From Streptomyces sp. CMB-StM0423 (lineage in GTDB: Bacteria; Actinomycetota; Actinomycetes; Streptomycetales; Streptomycetaceae), in the NCBI RefSeq assembly GCF_002847285.1, contig NZ_CP025407.1, positions 682,001 through 746,000 of the forward strand: 64,000 bases of DNA. Direction: 5' to 3'. How positions within the stretch are numbered: the first letter of the stretch is position 1; every line of letters begins with the position of its first letter. The notes under the pieces are model-generated. The model saw nothing but the letters and a program-made list of their open reading frames with translations. It searched no databases and was not told the origin of the DNA. A program made the translations under genes and the position numbers. This document shows positions 56,069 through 64,000 of the stretch, piece by piece.

Positions 56069-57299
56069 CGAGGATCCTGCCTTTCCGGTGGCCCAGGGCG
56101 AGGTTGAGCCGCTGCATGGTGCCGGTGCCCTCCATGAACTCGAAGGCCCGGGCGTCGCGGTGCAGCTTGTCGAGCAGCGGGTGTTCGAGCCGGGCGCCGG
56201 GGCCGAGGAGCCCGAGGGCGTACTCGGCGGTCTCCAGGGCGAGTTCGGCGGCCCGGTACTTGGCGGCGGAGGCGACGGTGCCGTCGCCGGGGTCGTGGTC
56301 GGCCTGCTCCGCGGCGGCCAGCACCAGCCGCCGGGTGCCGGCCAGCCGGCGGCGCAGCGCGTCCATGGCGTACGACTCGCCGGCGCGCAGCGCGCGGCGG
56401 TGGTCGGCGGCGTAGTCCCAGGCGGCCTGGGCGATGCCGAGGGCCATGGCGGCGACGACGGGGCGGGCGCGGTTGAAGGTGCGCATCGCGCCGACGATGC
56501 CGCGGCGGGTGGCGGACAGGTGCATGCCGAGGATGTCGGAGCGGGCCACGGGCACGCCGTCGAGGCGGATCTCGCCGAGCCCGATGGCGCGCATGCCTGT
56601 GGTGGGCAGCGCGGTGGCGGTGAAGCCGGTCCTGGCGGGCTCGACGAGCACGGCGACGACGCCGACGGGGCCCGGCTTGATGCGGGCGAAGACGACGCCG
56701 AGGTCGGCGCGGACGGCGTTGCCGATGTACTTCTTGACACCGCTGAGCCGGTACGGGGCCGGGGCGCCGGCATCGGCCCCGGCCCCGGCTCCTGTCCCTG
56801 TCCCGGTCTCGGTGAGCGCGGTGGTCAGCGCCGTGGCGTCGGAGCCGGCGTGCGGCTCGGTGAGCGCGAAGAACGTCCAGGTGGGGCGGGCGGCGAGGGT
56901 GGTGTAGTAGCGCTCCTTCTGCTCGTCGTCGCCCAGTTCCTCGGTGAGCACGCCGGAGAGGGAGGGCCCGGGGGCGGCGACCATCAGCGCGGCGTCGCCC
57001 CAGGCGAGGCGTTCGTAGACGACGACGCGCTCGACGCAGGAGTGGAGGTGGCAGGGGCGGCCGTCGACGATCAGCGGGTCGGGGTTGTACGCGGGCGGGA
57101 GGCCGAGGAGGACGGGGAAGTAGGCGTCGTGAACGACGGGGTTGAGGGTCCGAGGGTCGGCGCCGGGCTCGTCCATGGCGAGTGCGGTGGCGCGGAACGC
57201 CTGCGCGTACTCCTCGACGGCGGCGCGGAGCCGCGCGGGGCCGGGGGGCGGCGGCCGGTGCCGGGCCGGCGGCAGGGTGCGGGCCGGGGTCGTGGTCAT
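56061..57299 (-). CDS. Acyl-CoA (acyl-ACP) dehydrogenase
   Basis: A 412-aa flavoprotein of the acyl-CoA dehydrogenase family. FAD/substrate motifs WTFFALTEPHAGSDATAL and a Gly-rich insert are in the middle; the C-terminal bundle has RLAGTRRLVLAAAEQA. The catalytic base is probably E390 in FEFMEGTGTMQRLN. It would desaturate an acyl thioester bound to the cluster ACP or CoA. Placed between the exporter and the degenerate dehydrogenase-like gene. Confidence 0.88.
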   Translation of the reverse strand: MTTTPARTLPPARHRPPPPGPARLRAAVEEYAQAFRATALAMDEPGADPRTLNPVVHDAYFPVLLGLPPAYNPDPLIVDGRPCHLHSCVERVVVYERLAWGDAALMVAAPGPSLSGVLTEELGDDEQKERYYTTLAARPTWTFFALTEPHAGSDATALTTALTETGTGTGAGAGADAGAPAPYRLSGVKKYIGNAVRADLGVVFARIKPGPVGVVAVLVEPARTGFTATALPTTGMRAIGLGEIRLDGVPVARSDILGMHLSATRRGIVGAMRTFNRARPVVAAMALGIAQAAWDYAADHRRALRAGESYAMDALRRRLAGTRRLVLAAAEQADHDPGDGTVASAAKYRAAELALETAEYALGLLGPGARLEHPLLDKLHRDARAFEFMEGTGTMQRLNLALGHRKGRILDD

Positions 57300-58240
57300 G
57301 GGCTCACCTCGGTGGCGTGGTGGCAGGGCGCCGGCTCGGGAGCGACGGGATGGACGTCGGCCAGCAGGTCGACGGCGCGGGCGAGCCGCCCCGGCCCGGC
57401 GTCGAGATACCCGGCGGCACCGAGCAGCCGCAGCACGGCACGCTGCGCCCGTACGAGCGCCTCGGCGGCGCGGGAGGCGCCTTCGGCGCTGGACGCGGCG
57501 AGCGCGCCGGGTCCGTCGGCCGGGGCCCAGGGGCCTGGCGGCTCCGGGGCGTCGGCGCCCGCGGCCCGCCCGGACACGGTGTGGTGGCGCGGCCCGGCCA
57601 CGGCCTTGCGGCCCGGCCCGGTCGCGGACGCGCCGGAGGCGGTGGTGCGCTCGGCCTCCGCCGTCCCGGGGGCGCCTTCCGCAGCGCCGGGCCCGGATGC
57701 CGGTCGGTGGTCCGGTCCGGTCGCGGATTCTCCGGGCGGTGCGGCCTCCGCTGTCGCGGGTCCGCCGTCGTCCGGGCCGTGTTCCAGCAGGAGGCGGGCC
57801 TCCAGGAGGTCCGCGGCGGCCTCGCCGAGGGTGGTGCGTACGGACGCGATGCCGGCCAGCACCTCGCCGCCCACCCGGCGGCCCGCCAGGTAGTCGGCCG
57901 CGGTGCGCAGCAGGTGCTCGGTGAGGCCGAGCCGGATCCACAGCACCCCCGCGGCCCAGGGTCCCGTGGTGCCGTCGCGGTGGCGCGCGTCGCGCCACAC
58001 GCCGAGGTCGCCGGAGGCGAACTCCAGGGTGGCGACCGGTGCGCCGCCCGGCGCCTCGGCGGCGGCCAGCGGCAGCACGGCGTGCCCGCCCGGGCCCCAG
58101 GCGCGGGCGTCGGGGCCGAGTCCCGCGCGGAGTTCGGCGAGGGCCGGGGCCGGGCCCTCGGCCTTGGCGCGGGCGCGGCAGCGCAGCCCGAGCGCGGTGA
58201 GGGGCACCGGTCCCTGCTGCCGGGTCGGTCGTACGGTCAC
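57296..58240 (-). CDS. Degenerate acyl-CoA dehydrogenase-like protein
   Basis: A 314-aa protein. Residues 100-165 (LTEHLLRTAADYLAGRRVGG, ASVRTTLGEAAADLLEARLL) and 245-300 (AAEALVRAQRAVLRLLGAAG) match the C-terminal helical domain of acyl-CoA dehydrogenases, but the N-terminal helical domain, the FAD signature and the EGT catalytic motif are missing. A 75-residue Gly/Pro/Ala/Thr-rich insert splits the bundle. It overlaps both neighbours (GTGA with the synthase-like gene). It is probably a non-catalytic partner of the dehydrogenase next to it, like the paired subunits known for some biosynthetic dehydrogenases. Confidence 0.65.
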   Translation of the reverse strand: MTVRPTRQQGPVPLTALGLRCRARAKAEGPAPALAELRAGLGPDARAWGPGGHAVLPLAAAEAPGGAPVATLEFASGDLGVWRDARHRDGTTGPWAAGVLWIRLGLTEHLLRTAADYLAGRRVGGEVLAGIASVRTTLGEAAADLLEARLLLEHGPDDGGPATAEAAPPGESATGPDHRPASGPGAAEGAPGTAEAERTTASGASATGPGRKAVAGPRHHTVSGRAAGADAPEPPGPWAPADGPGALAASSAEGASRAAEALVRAQRAVLRLLGAAGYLDAGPGRLARAVDLLADVHPVAPEPAPCHHATEVSP

Positions 58241-59004
58241 GTCCGCGCCTCCAGTGCGCTCTGCTGCGGGAACGGGGTGGTGAGCCGGCCGCCGGCGGCG
58301 GGCACCGGCGTGAACAGCGCCCGGCAGTCGTAGCCCAGGGCCTCGTCCCGGTCGGCGACGGCGAGCCCGCCGCCCGGGTCGGCGGCGTACCGCAGCGCGG
58401 CCTCGTACCAGGGCCGCAGCCAGCCGCCCGAGCGCCGGTCCGGACGCCGGGCCGCGGCGGGCACGCGGCGTACGGTCAGCTCGGCGAGGCGCGGCCCGGT
58501 GCCGGTGCCGAGCACGACGACGGCCGCGCCGCTGCCCGGCGGCAGCGCGTACCCGTGCTCCGGCGGCAGCGTCGACTGCTCCATGACGACGATCGCGGCC
58601 CGCCGCGCCTCGCCGCCCGCGATCCGGCCGCGCGCGAGGCGCAGCGCGGTGAACGCCCCGGCCGCGCCCTGGTCGTTGACACCGACGACCTGCGGCCGGC
58701 CGCCCAGCAGCTCGGCCAGCAGGCAGCCGGGCAGCACCCGCGCCTGGCAGTCCGGCACGGGCGTGACGGTGAGCAGCAGCTCCACGCCGCTGTCCCGGCC
58801 GCCGAGCACGGCGGCGGCGGCCGTCACGAGGTCCGGGTACGAGACCCGCTCGCCCCGCTCCAGCCAGGTGCGGTCGGGCAGCGGGCCGTAGACCGTCTCC
58901 AGGTCGTCGGCGTACTCCCGCAGGTCCGCGGCCGTGGTGCCGCCGTGTCCTGCCGGCGGCGGGCCGACGGCGGTCAGCCGCTCCAGTGCGACGGGCATCG
59001 CCAC
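58237..59004 (-). CDS. Thiolase-fold ketosynthase-like protein lacking the catalytic Cys
   Basis: A 255-aa protein similar to the first half and part of the second of KAS III-type synthases. Where active enzymes have Q-A-C-S-S-G this protein has D-Q-G-A-A-G (111-116), so the nucleophile Cys is Ala114. The rest of the core (RRAAIVVMEQ, LPPGSGAAVVVLG) fits the fold. It may be the inactive partner of the synthase at 62051, in the manner of chain-length factors. GTG at 59004 or ATG at 58998. Confidence 0.7.
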   Translation of the reverse strand: MAMPVALERLTAVGPPPAGHGGTTAADLREYADDLETVYGPLPDRTWLERGERVSYPDLVTAAAAVLGGRDSGVELLLTVTPVPDCQARVLPGCLLAELLGGRPQVVGVNDQGAAGAFTALRLARGRIAGGEARRAAIVVMEQSTLPPEHGYALPPGSGAAVVVLGTGTGPRLAELTVRRVPAAARRPDRRSGGWLRPWYEAALRYAADPGGGLAVADRDEALGYDCRALFTPVPAAGGRLTTPFPQQSALEART

Positions 59005-59007
59005 CGC

Positions 59008-59289
59008 CTAGCCCGCCGCGCCCGGGCCCGCGGACGCCTCGATGAAGGCGCACACGGCGCCGACCGTCTCCAGGTGCTCGGGCTCCAGGGTCTCGGGGTC
59101 GATCTCGATGCCGTGGTCGTCCTCCAGCGTCATGAGGAGTTCGAGGACGCTGGTGGAGTCCAGGCCCAGTTCCTCGAAGAGCTTCGTCTGCGCGGTGGCC
59201 TCGGCGAGGTCCTTGCGCAGCACGACCTCCAGCGACCTGATGACTTTGGCCGCAAGGTCGGCCCGGGCCTCGTCGACGTGCGTGGTCAT
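59008..59289 (-). CDS. Acyl carrier protein
   Basis: A 93-aa acidic carrier protein. The phosphopantetheine site is S45 in ELGLDSTSVLELLM; the remaining helices match ACPs (LEDDHGIEIDPETLE, TVGAVCAFIEA). AGGAGG is 6 nt before the ATG. It directly precedes the Cys-less synthase gene and follows the PLP decarboxylase gene. In the inferred pathway it carries the amino-acyl starter and growing chain. Confidence 0.93.
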   Translation of the reverse strand: MTTHVDEARADLAAKVIRSLEVVLRKDLAEATAQTKLFEELGLDSTSVLELLMTLEDDHGIEIDPETLEPEHLETVGAVCAFIEASAGPGAAG

Positions 59290-59351
59290 GCTCTGCCTCC
59301 TGAGGGAAACGTTGCTGCGTGCGTGCTTCGTACGGTGGCCGGGGGCGAGGG

Positions 59352-60623
59352 CTACGGCGCGGGGTCCGACTGGCGCTCCAGCAGGTCGTCGACGGTGTCG
59401 CGGCGCCGTACGAGACGCGCGCGCCCGCCGGCGGCCAGCACCTCGGCGGGGTGGCCGTGGCTGAGGAACAGCACCGGCGAGGCGCTCGGCCCGTACGCGC
59501 CGGAGCGGGTGACGGCGACGAGGTCGCCGGGGGCGAGGTCCGCGGGCAGGTCGACGGCCTTGCCGAGGGTGTCGTTGGGGGTGCACAGCGGCCCGGTGAC
59601 GTTCCACGGGACGAGGGGTCCGCCGCCGCCGACGCGGTGCATGGGGAAGTTGCGGCGGAAGGGCGAGCCGATGCCGACGGCGGCCATGTGGTGGTTGGTG
59701 CCGCCGTCGCAGACGGCGAAGCGCTCGCCGCGCGACTCCTTGGTGTAGCGGACGCGGGTGAGGTACGTCCCGGCGGGCGCGGCGAGGTAGCGGCCCAGCT
59801 CCATCACCAGCCGGGTGTCCGGGTGCGCGGCGTGGAAGGCGGCGACGACGGGGTTGAGGCCCGCGGTCAGCTCGCCGGCGTCGAGGTCGCTCTCGGCCGC
59901 GTGGTAAGCGACGCCGAGGCCGCCGCCGACGTCGACCGTGCCGAGGCCGAACCCGAGCCGCCCGGCGAGCCGTTCGGCCAGCTCCAGGATGCGCCGGGTG
60001 TTCTCCACGATCGCGGTGGCGGCGAGGATACGGGTGCCCATGTACGCGTGCACGCCGGTCACCCGGACGTTCCCGTACCGCCGCAGGTCGGCGGGGGCGA
60101 GCGCGTCGAGCACTTCCTCGTCGATGCCGAACTGCCGCGGCTTGCCGCCCATCGTCAGCCCGCCGCCCTTCAGCTCGAACGCCGGGTTGACGCGCAGCAG
60201 CACCTCGGCGGTGGTGCCGCGGTGGCGGGCCTCCTCGTCGATGACGGCCAGTTCCGGCAGCGACTCGGCGATCAGCAGGGCGCCGGCCTTGAGGCAGGCG
60301 GCGATCTCGTCGCGGCTCTTGCCGGGACCGAGGAAGAGCATCTCCGCGCCGGTGGCGCCGGCGCGCTGCGCGGTGGCCAGCTCCGCCAGCGACGACAGTT
60401 CGAGGCCGGCGCCCAGCTCGCGCATGGTGCGGGTGACGGCGAGGTTGGGGTTGGCCTTGAGGGAGTAGAAGAGGCGCAGCGCCGGGTGCAGCCGCTCCCG
60501 CAGGCCGGTGTACTGGGCGCGCAGCCGGTCGGCGTCGTAGAGGTAGAGCGGCGTGCCGAACTCGGCGGCCAGGTCGGTGAGCGCGAGGCCCTGGCAGTGG
60601 GCGGCGGGTGTGGCGTCGGTCAT
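59352..60623 (-). CDS. PLP-dependent amino acid decarboxylase (fold III, BtrK/LysA-like)
   Basis: A 423-aa alanine racemase-fold decarboxylase. The PLP lysine is K56 in LFYSLKANPN; phosphate-loop DVGGGLGVAY is in the middle and the substrate/PLP residues in MELGRYLAAPAGTYL and the C-terminal LCTPND (Cys and Asp) follow. It resembles diaminopimelate and ornithine decarboxylases and BtrK, which decarboxylates glutamyl-ACP. Overlaps the ATP-grasp gene (ATGA) and lies 62 nt before the ACP gene; this order suggests decarboxylation of an aminoacyl-ACP. Confidence 0.88.
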   Translation of the reverse strand: MTDATPAAHCQGLALTDLAAEFGTPLYLYDADRLRAQYTGLRERLHPALRLFYSLKANPNLAVTRTMRELGAGLELSSLAELATAQRAGATGAEMLFLGPGKSRDEIAACLKAGALLIAESLPELAVIDEEARHRGTTAEVLLRVNPAFELKGGGLTMGGKPRQFGIDEEVLDALAPADLRRYGNVRVTGVHAYMGTRILAATAIVENTRRILELAERLAGRLGFGLGTVDVGGGLGVAYHAAESDLDAGELTAGLNPVVAAFHAAHPDTRLVMELGRYLAAPAGTYLTRVRYTKESRGERFAVCDGGTNHHMAAVGIGSPFRRNFPMHRVGGGGPLVPWNVTGPLCTPNDTLGKAVDLPADLAPGDLVAVTRSGAYGPSASPVLFLSHGHPAEVLAAGGRARLVRRRDTVDDLLERQSDPAP

Positions 60624-62008
60624 CGTACGTCTCCGAACTCGGTCAGGCGCGCGGCCACTTCGGCGTCCAGGGCGTCGGCCGCCGCCTGGCCGGGGGCGGC
60701 GAGCAGGAAGTAGAAGCGGCCGTCCGCGGGGGCGGCCGGGGACGCTTCCGGGCCGGCGAAGGCCGCGTTGACGGTCGCGTGGTTGTCGGGGAGCGCGCCG
60801 CGGCCGGTAGCGCGGTCGAAGAGGAGCGGGCCGAGGGCGGCGGCGAGCCGGTCGAACGGGACGGGCGCGGGCAGCCGCACGTCGTACTGCCGGGCGAGGA
60901 CGACCGCGTCCGCGGGAACGCACTGCTCCTGCAGCCGGGTCTGGTAGGTGGACATGTTGTTGCGGGCGTTGATCTCCAGCACGGGCAGGAGCGAGCCGTC
61001 GGTCCGTACGAGGGCGTCGACGCCCACGGGGCCGTGGTAGCCGTCGGCGGCGAGCCGCCGGCCGAGGAGCGCCGCGGTCTCCCGCACGGCGGCGTGCTGC
61101 TCCGGGGTGAGCCGGGCGGGGAAGCGGTGGCCCTGGTGGACGCCGCCCGCCGTCAGCGCCTCCTTGACGAAGTCGAAGCGCACGGAGCCGTCCCGGCCCA
61201 CCGTGAGGTGGTAGTTGAGGTCGGCGGCCTTGTCGGCCCACACCTCCACGACGACGGCGAGCCGGTCGTCCCCGGTGCGTTCCGCGCGCCGCCGCACCAT
61301 CCGCACCACCTGCTCCAGCCGCCGCGCCCGGCCGGCGACGACGATGCCCTTGCCGGAGACGCCGTACGCGTCCTTGACGCCGACGACCGCGCCGTCCGCG
61401 ATCCGGGCCGCGGCCTTCTCCGCCACGGCCTCGAACTCCGCGACCGACTCGCACTCCCAGCCCTCGGCGAGCGGCACGCCCAGCTCGGCGGTGACCCGGC
61501 GGCTGTAGATCTTGCTGTTGACCCGCTTGGCGAGCGCCGCGGCCGGCAGCGCGGCGGCGAGCCCGGCCCGCAGGCACAACTCCTCCTCGGCGGCCGACAT
61601 CCCGTGCGGGAGGAGCCGGACGTCGCCGAGCGAGCGCAGCCGCGCGAGCAGGCCGGGCGAGTCCAGCGCCTCCTCGGTGACGGGCACCGCGGGCCCGCAG
61701 CGGTCGGTGACCTGCACGTGCGGCAGGTCGAGGCCCAGGCCGCGCAGGTAGTCCAGATAGCCGGGGTCGGGCGCGGACTTCAGGATGACGTGGTCGCCCG
61801 CGCCGCCGAGCAGCAGCGCGAACTCGTCCATGCGTGCGACGACCGCGGAGGGCGCGTTGTCCCCGACGGCCGGCACGCCGGGCTCGCCGCGCGCCCAGTC
61901 GCGCTCGACCTCGATGTTGCCGAGCAGTACGAGCGGTGCGGCCGGGTCGCCGGTGCAGGCGCGCCGGACGCCGCTCATGAAGTCGTCGGCCGTCATGTCG
62001 TCCCCCAT
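60620..62008 (-). CDS. ATP-grasp ligase (aminoacyl-ACP ligase candidate)
   Basis: A 462-aa ATP-grasp protein with a pre-ATP-grasp domain (about 1-140). The ATP-binding loop is VGVKDAYGVSGKGIVV near 218, and the metal site lies in LPVLEINARNNMSTYQT near 345, with E and N residues kept. These ligases make an acyl-phosphate and pass the acid to an amine, thiol or ACP; BtrJ in butirosin biosynthesis loads glutamate onto an ACP. Coupled (ATGA) to the decarboxylase. An in-frame ATG at 61996 is an alternative start. Confidence 0.85.
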   Translation of the reverse strand: MGDDMTADDFMSGVRRACTGDPAAPLVLLGNIEVERDWARGEPGVPAVGDNAPSAVVARMDEFALLLGGAGDHVILKSAPDPGYLDYLRGLGLDLPHVQVTDRCGPAVPVTEEALDSPGLLARLRSLGDVRLLPHGMSAAEEELCLRAGLAAALPAAALAKRVNSKIYSRRVTAELGVPLAEGWECESVAEFEAVAEKAAARIADGAVVGVKDAYGVSGKGIVVAGRARRLEQVVRMVRRRAERTGDDRLAVVVEVWADKAADLNYHLTVGRDGSVRFDFVKEALTAGGVHQGHRFPARLTPEQHAAVRETAALLGRRLAADGYHGPVGVDALVRTDGSLLPVLEINARNNMSTYQTRLQEQCVPADAVVLARQYDVRLPAPVPFDRLAAALGPLLFDRATGRGALPDNHATVNAAFAGPEASPAAPADGRFYFLLAAPGQAAADALDAEVAARLTEFGDVR

Positions 62009-62050
62009 CTCGTGGCGTTCGTGGCGGTGTCCGTGGCGGGCGGGCCGCCG

Positions 62051-62980
62051 TCAGTGGCGGAACACCGCGGCCGCGAAGGTGGCGCCGAGCCCCACCGCGG
62101 CCATCAGGTAGCAGTCGCCCTGGCGGAGCCGGCCGGCGTCGCGCAGGGTCACGTAGTTGATGAAGGAGTCGGCGCCGAAGCAGTGCCCGAGCGCGGCGAC
62201 GTTGTCCAGGCAGATGCGCGAGCGCGGGAAGTCCAGCAGGTGCGCCGCCTTCGCCCAGGAGATGCGGTTGACGTTGTGCGGCAGGATCCACGCCAGGTCC
62301 TCCAGCGGGATCCCGGCCGCGGCCACCGCCTCGCGGATCACGGTCGTCAGCCGCTCCGCGTAGCGCCGCTCGAACTCCTCGCCGCGCGGCGGCGGGAGTT
62401 TCACGTCGTGGTACTCGCCGAAGGTACGGGTGACGTAGCTGCGCAGCACGTCGCCGCCGCCGCCCGCCGACACCAGGCAGGCGGCCGAGGACTCGCCCAT
62501 CACGGTGGTGCCCGGGATGAGCTGGGCGGTGGGCCAGTCGGCCTTCTCGCCCGCGACGACGAGCGCCAGCGCGCCGGGGTCGCCGTCCTCGGCGAGGAGC
62601 CGGCCGGCGAGGTCCACGGCGGCGAGTCCCGAGGAGCACGCCTGCTGGGTGACGGTGAAGACGGCGGCGTGCCCGAGGCCGAGTTCGCCGGCGGCGTCGT
62701 GCACGGGGTTCTGCGAGGCGCGGGAGCCGATGGGGATGGTTCTGGCGCTGACGACGTACGACACGCGGTGCTCGTTGCCCGCGAGCGCGGTCAGCTCGCG
62801 GGCGGCGGCCACGGTCATCTCACGCAGCCCCGCGCCGGGCGACATGCGGACGTCGCGGAGGCCGAAGTAGCGGTGGAACAGGGCGAGATCGCGGTCGCCG
62901 ACGCCGAGGCGGGGGGCGAGGTCGGCGATGGGCACCGACACGGGCGCGACGTGGGCGGCCACGTCGTACAGGGCGGTCAT
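62051..62980 (-). CDS. KAS III-like 3-oxoacyl-ACP synthase
   Basis: A 309-aa thiolase-fold condensing enzyme. The nucleophile is C115 in TQQACSSGL; catalytic His H235 in LPHNVNRI; the position of the third residue is H266 in ALGHCFGAD rather than the usual Asn of GNTS. An opening helix (LAPRLGVGDRDLALFHRYFG) is typical. It should start or extend the chain from an acyl thioester. The Cys-less synthase-like protein at 58237 is a likely partner. It overlaps the dehydratase-domain gene (ATGA). Confidence 0.88.
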   Translation of the reverse strand: MTALYDVAAHVAPVSVPIADLAPRLGVGDRDLALFHRYFGLRDVRMSPGAGLREMTVAAARELTALAGNEHRVSYVVSARTIPIGSRASQNPVHDAAGELGLGHAAVFTVTQQACSSGLAAVDLAGRLLAEDGDPGALALVVAGEKADWPTAQLIPGTTVMGESSAACLVSAGGGGDVLRSYVTRTFGEYHDVKLPPPRGEEFERRYAERLTTVIREAVAAAGIPLEDLAWILPHNVNRISWAKAAHLLDFPRSRICLDNVAALGHCFGADSFINYVTLRDAGRLRQGDCYLMAAVGLGATFAAAVFRH

Positions 62981-64000
62981 CGGGCGCTCCTTCCGGCGGC
63001 GGCGGTACGGGACGGGGGCGGCGGGCCGGGGTTCCGCCCCGGCTCCGCGGGCCGGGTGGCGAGCGTTGCCGCGGCCCGTTTGTCGCGGGTCGCGAGCCCG
63101 GTGAACGCGAACAGCACCCGGCCCCCGTCGCCGACCGCCTCGCAGCGGGCCACGGTGCCGTCGGCGGCGGTGCGGTGGCGCAGGCCGACCGGGGCGGGGG
63201 CCTCGGCGAGCGCGGCGTCGTTGCCGGGGGCGAAGAGGTCGAACCGGTCGATGCGGACGGGCACGGGGACCGGCGCGGCGGCGGCTTCGGTGGAGGTGGA
63301 GCCGGCGGCAGCGGTGGCGGCGGTGGCCCGGAGGAGGCTGTCCATGGCCAGCGCGGGGAGGAGGAAGTCCCGTAGCGGGCCGAGGTGTCCGGGAGGCGGC
63401 AGCTGCAGCCGCGCGGAGCCGCCTGCGGGGCCCGTACGAAGCTCGCGGAGCGAGTCGAACATGCCGCGGAGCAGGACCGGGGAGCCGGCGAGTGCGTAGG
63501 CGTCGCGGGCGGGCACGAGACCGGCCGCGGCGGGCTCGGGATCGGGCCGGGGACCGTACGAGGCGTCGAGGTGGACCGTCATCCGGCTGTACTCCTGCGC
63601 CGGGATGGGCCCCCTGGGCGGGCCGGCGACGACCACCCGGACCCGTCCTGGCGTCTCCGCCCGCGCGGTGACCACCAGCCGCCGCGGCCACTGCTCCTCC
63701 GCGGCGCGCACGAACCGCGCGAACACCGCGTCCACGATCGCCACCGGCCGTCCGGCACCGACCGCGGCGGCGGCCTCGGCGGCGATCTCCATGATGAACG
63801 TCCCCGGCAGGGTGGGCCGTTCGTCCACCCGGTGGTCGCGCACGTACCCGTGGCCGTCCAGCCCGAGGCGTACCTCCCAGGCCGTGCCGCCGCCTTCGGC
63901 GGGCGCGCCGGGCCCGCGGACGAAGGCCCCGGCAGGGGCCGGCGGCCGCGCGCCGGCGGCGCGCAGCTCCGGCGCGACGGCGGCGAGCATGCGCCACTCG
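62977..64000 (-). CDS. Dehydratase (double-hotdog) domain, C-terminal part of a larger protein, cut by the window edge
   Basis: About 340 residues of a frame that stays open to the right edge, so the N-terminal part is missing. It has the polyketide-synthase dehydratase pattern: DGHGYVRDHRVDERPTLPG with the catalytic His in the first hotdog, and DFLLPALAMDSLLRA with the catalytic Asp in the second. An ATG at 63990 exists, but the preceding codons (E-W-R) continue smoothly and no ribosome-binding site is seen, so this is probably the end of a multidomain synthase. It would remove water from 3-hydroxyacyl intermediates. Confidence 0.75.
   Translation of the reverse strand, partial: EWRMLAAVAPELRAAGARPPAPAGAFVRGPGAPAEGGGTAWEVRLGLDGHGYVRDHRVDERPTLPGTFIMEIAAEAAAAVGAGRPVAIVDAVFARFVRAAEEQWPRRLVVTARAETPGRVRVVVAGPPRGPIPAQEYSRMTVHLDASYGPRPDPEPAAAGLVPARDAYALAGSPVLLRGMFDSLRELRTGPAGGSARLQLPPPGHLGPLRDFLLPALAMDSLLRATAATAAAGSTSTEAAAAPVPVPVRIDRFDLFAPGNDAALAEAPAPVGLRHRTAADGTVARCEAVGDGGRVLFAFTGLATRDKRAAATLATRPAEPGRNPGPPPPSRTAAAGRSAR

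Overview
The window is very GC-rich chromosomal DNA from an actinomycete, most likely Streptomyces or a close relative. Signs are strong third-position G/C bias, a chitinase promoter with the 12-bp repeats known from Streptomyces, glycerol kinase next to an IclR regulator, an Scr1-type XRE regulator with a DUF397 partner, and a single rare TTA leucine codon. I see no rRNA, tRNA, CRISPR array, transposase or phage gene. The right edge cuts a gene.

Layout. 1-5.8 kb: exported plant-type asparaginase, an unknown conserved gene, and a membrane Ser/Thr kinase flanked by two paralogous FHA-like proteins. 5.9-16.8 kb: a carbohydrate uptake and breakdown locus. A leftward operon (lipoprotein, two permeases, ROK regulator, Gfo/Idh oxidoreductase) is divergent from a rightward operon (MDR dehydrogenase, TIM-barrel isomerase, two alpha-glycosidase-type enzymes). 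16.9-23.6 kb: NhaA fused to a thioredoxin-like domain, then two glycerol kinases around an IclR regulator; the second kinase carries a C-terminal hemerythrin-like domain. 23.6-29 kb: XRE/DUF397 pair, then an NMT1-type ABC importer operon that contains a SAM-dependent methyltransferase and one TTA codon. 29-39 kb: Tat-exported GT-like protein, GH18 chitinase, GH2 beta-galactosidase, subtilisin-type protease, LysR regulator, the fossil of a deleted chitinase, and a luciferase-like oxidoreductase. 38.9-41.8 kb: an unusual trio (16-Cys double-psi barrel protein, Tat-exported beta protein, MauE/DoxX-like redox membrane protein) and a TerD protein. 41.9-50.5 kb: one long leftward catabolic operon with its own ABC importer, FAD monooxygenase, dehydrogenase, aldolase-type enzyme, hydrolase and IclR regulator. 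50.7-64 kb: a tightly overlapping leftward biosynthetic cluster.

The biosynthetic cluster has an ACP, a PLP decarboxylase and an ATP-grasp ligase in a row. This is the same trio of families that makes 4-aminobutyryl-ACP in butirosin biosynthesis (BtrI/BtrK/BtrJ). Around it are an active KAS III-like synthase, a Cys-less synthase-like partner, a double-hotdog dehydratase at the end of a larger protein, a complete and a degenerate acyl-CoA dehydrogenase, a condensation-domain protein, a phosphopantetheinyl transferase, a MATE-type exporter and a glycosyltransferase-like protein. I infer an amino-acyl-primed acyl or polyketide product. With the 16-Cys/Tat/MauE trio it is the best candidate for an undescribed system here.
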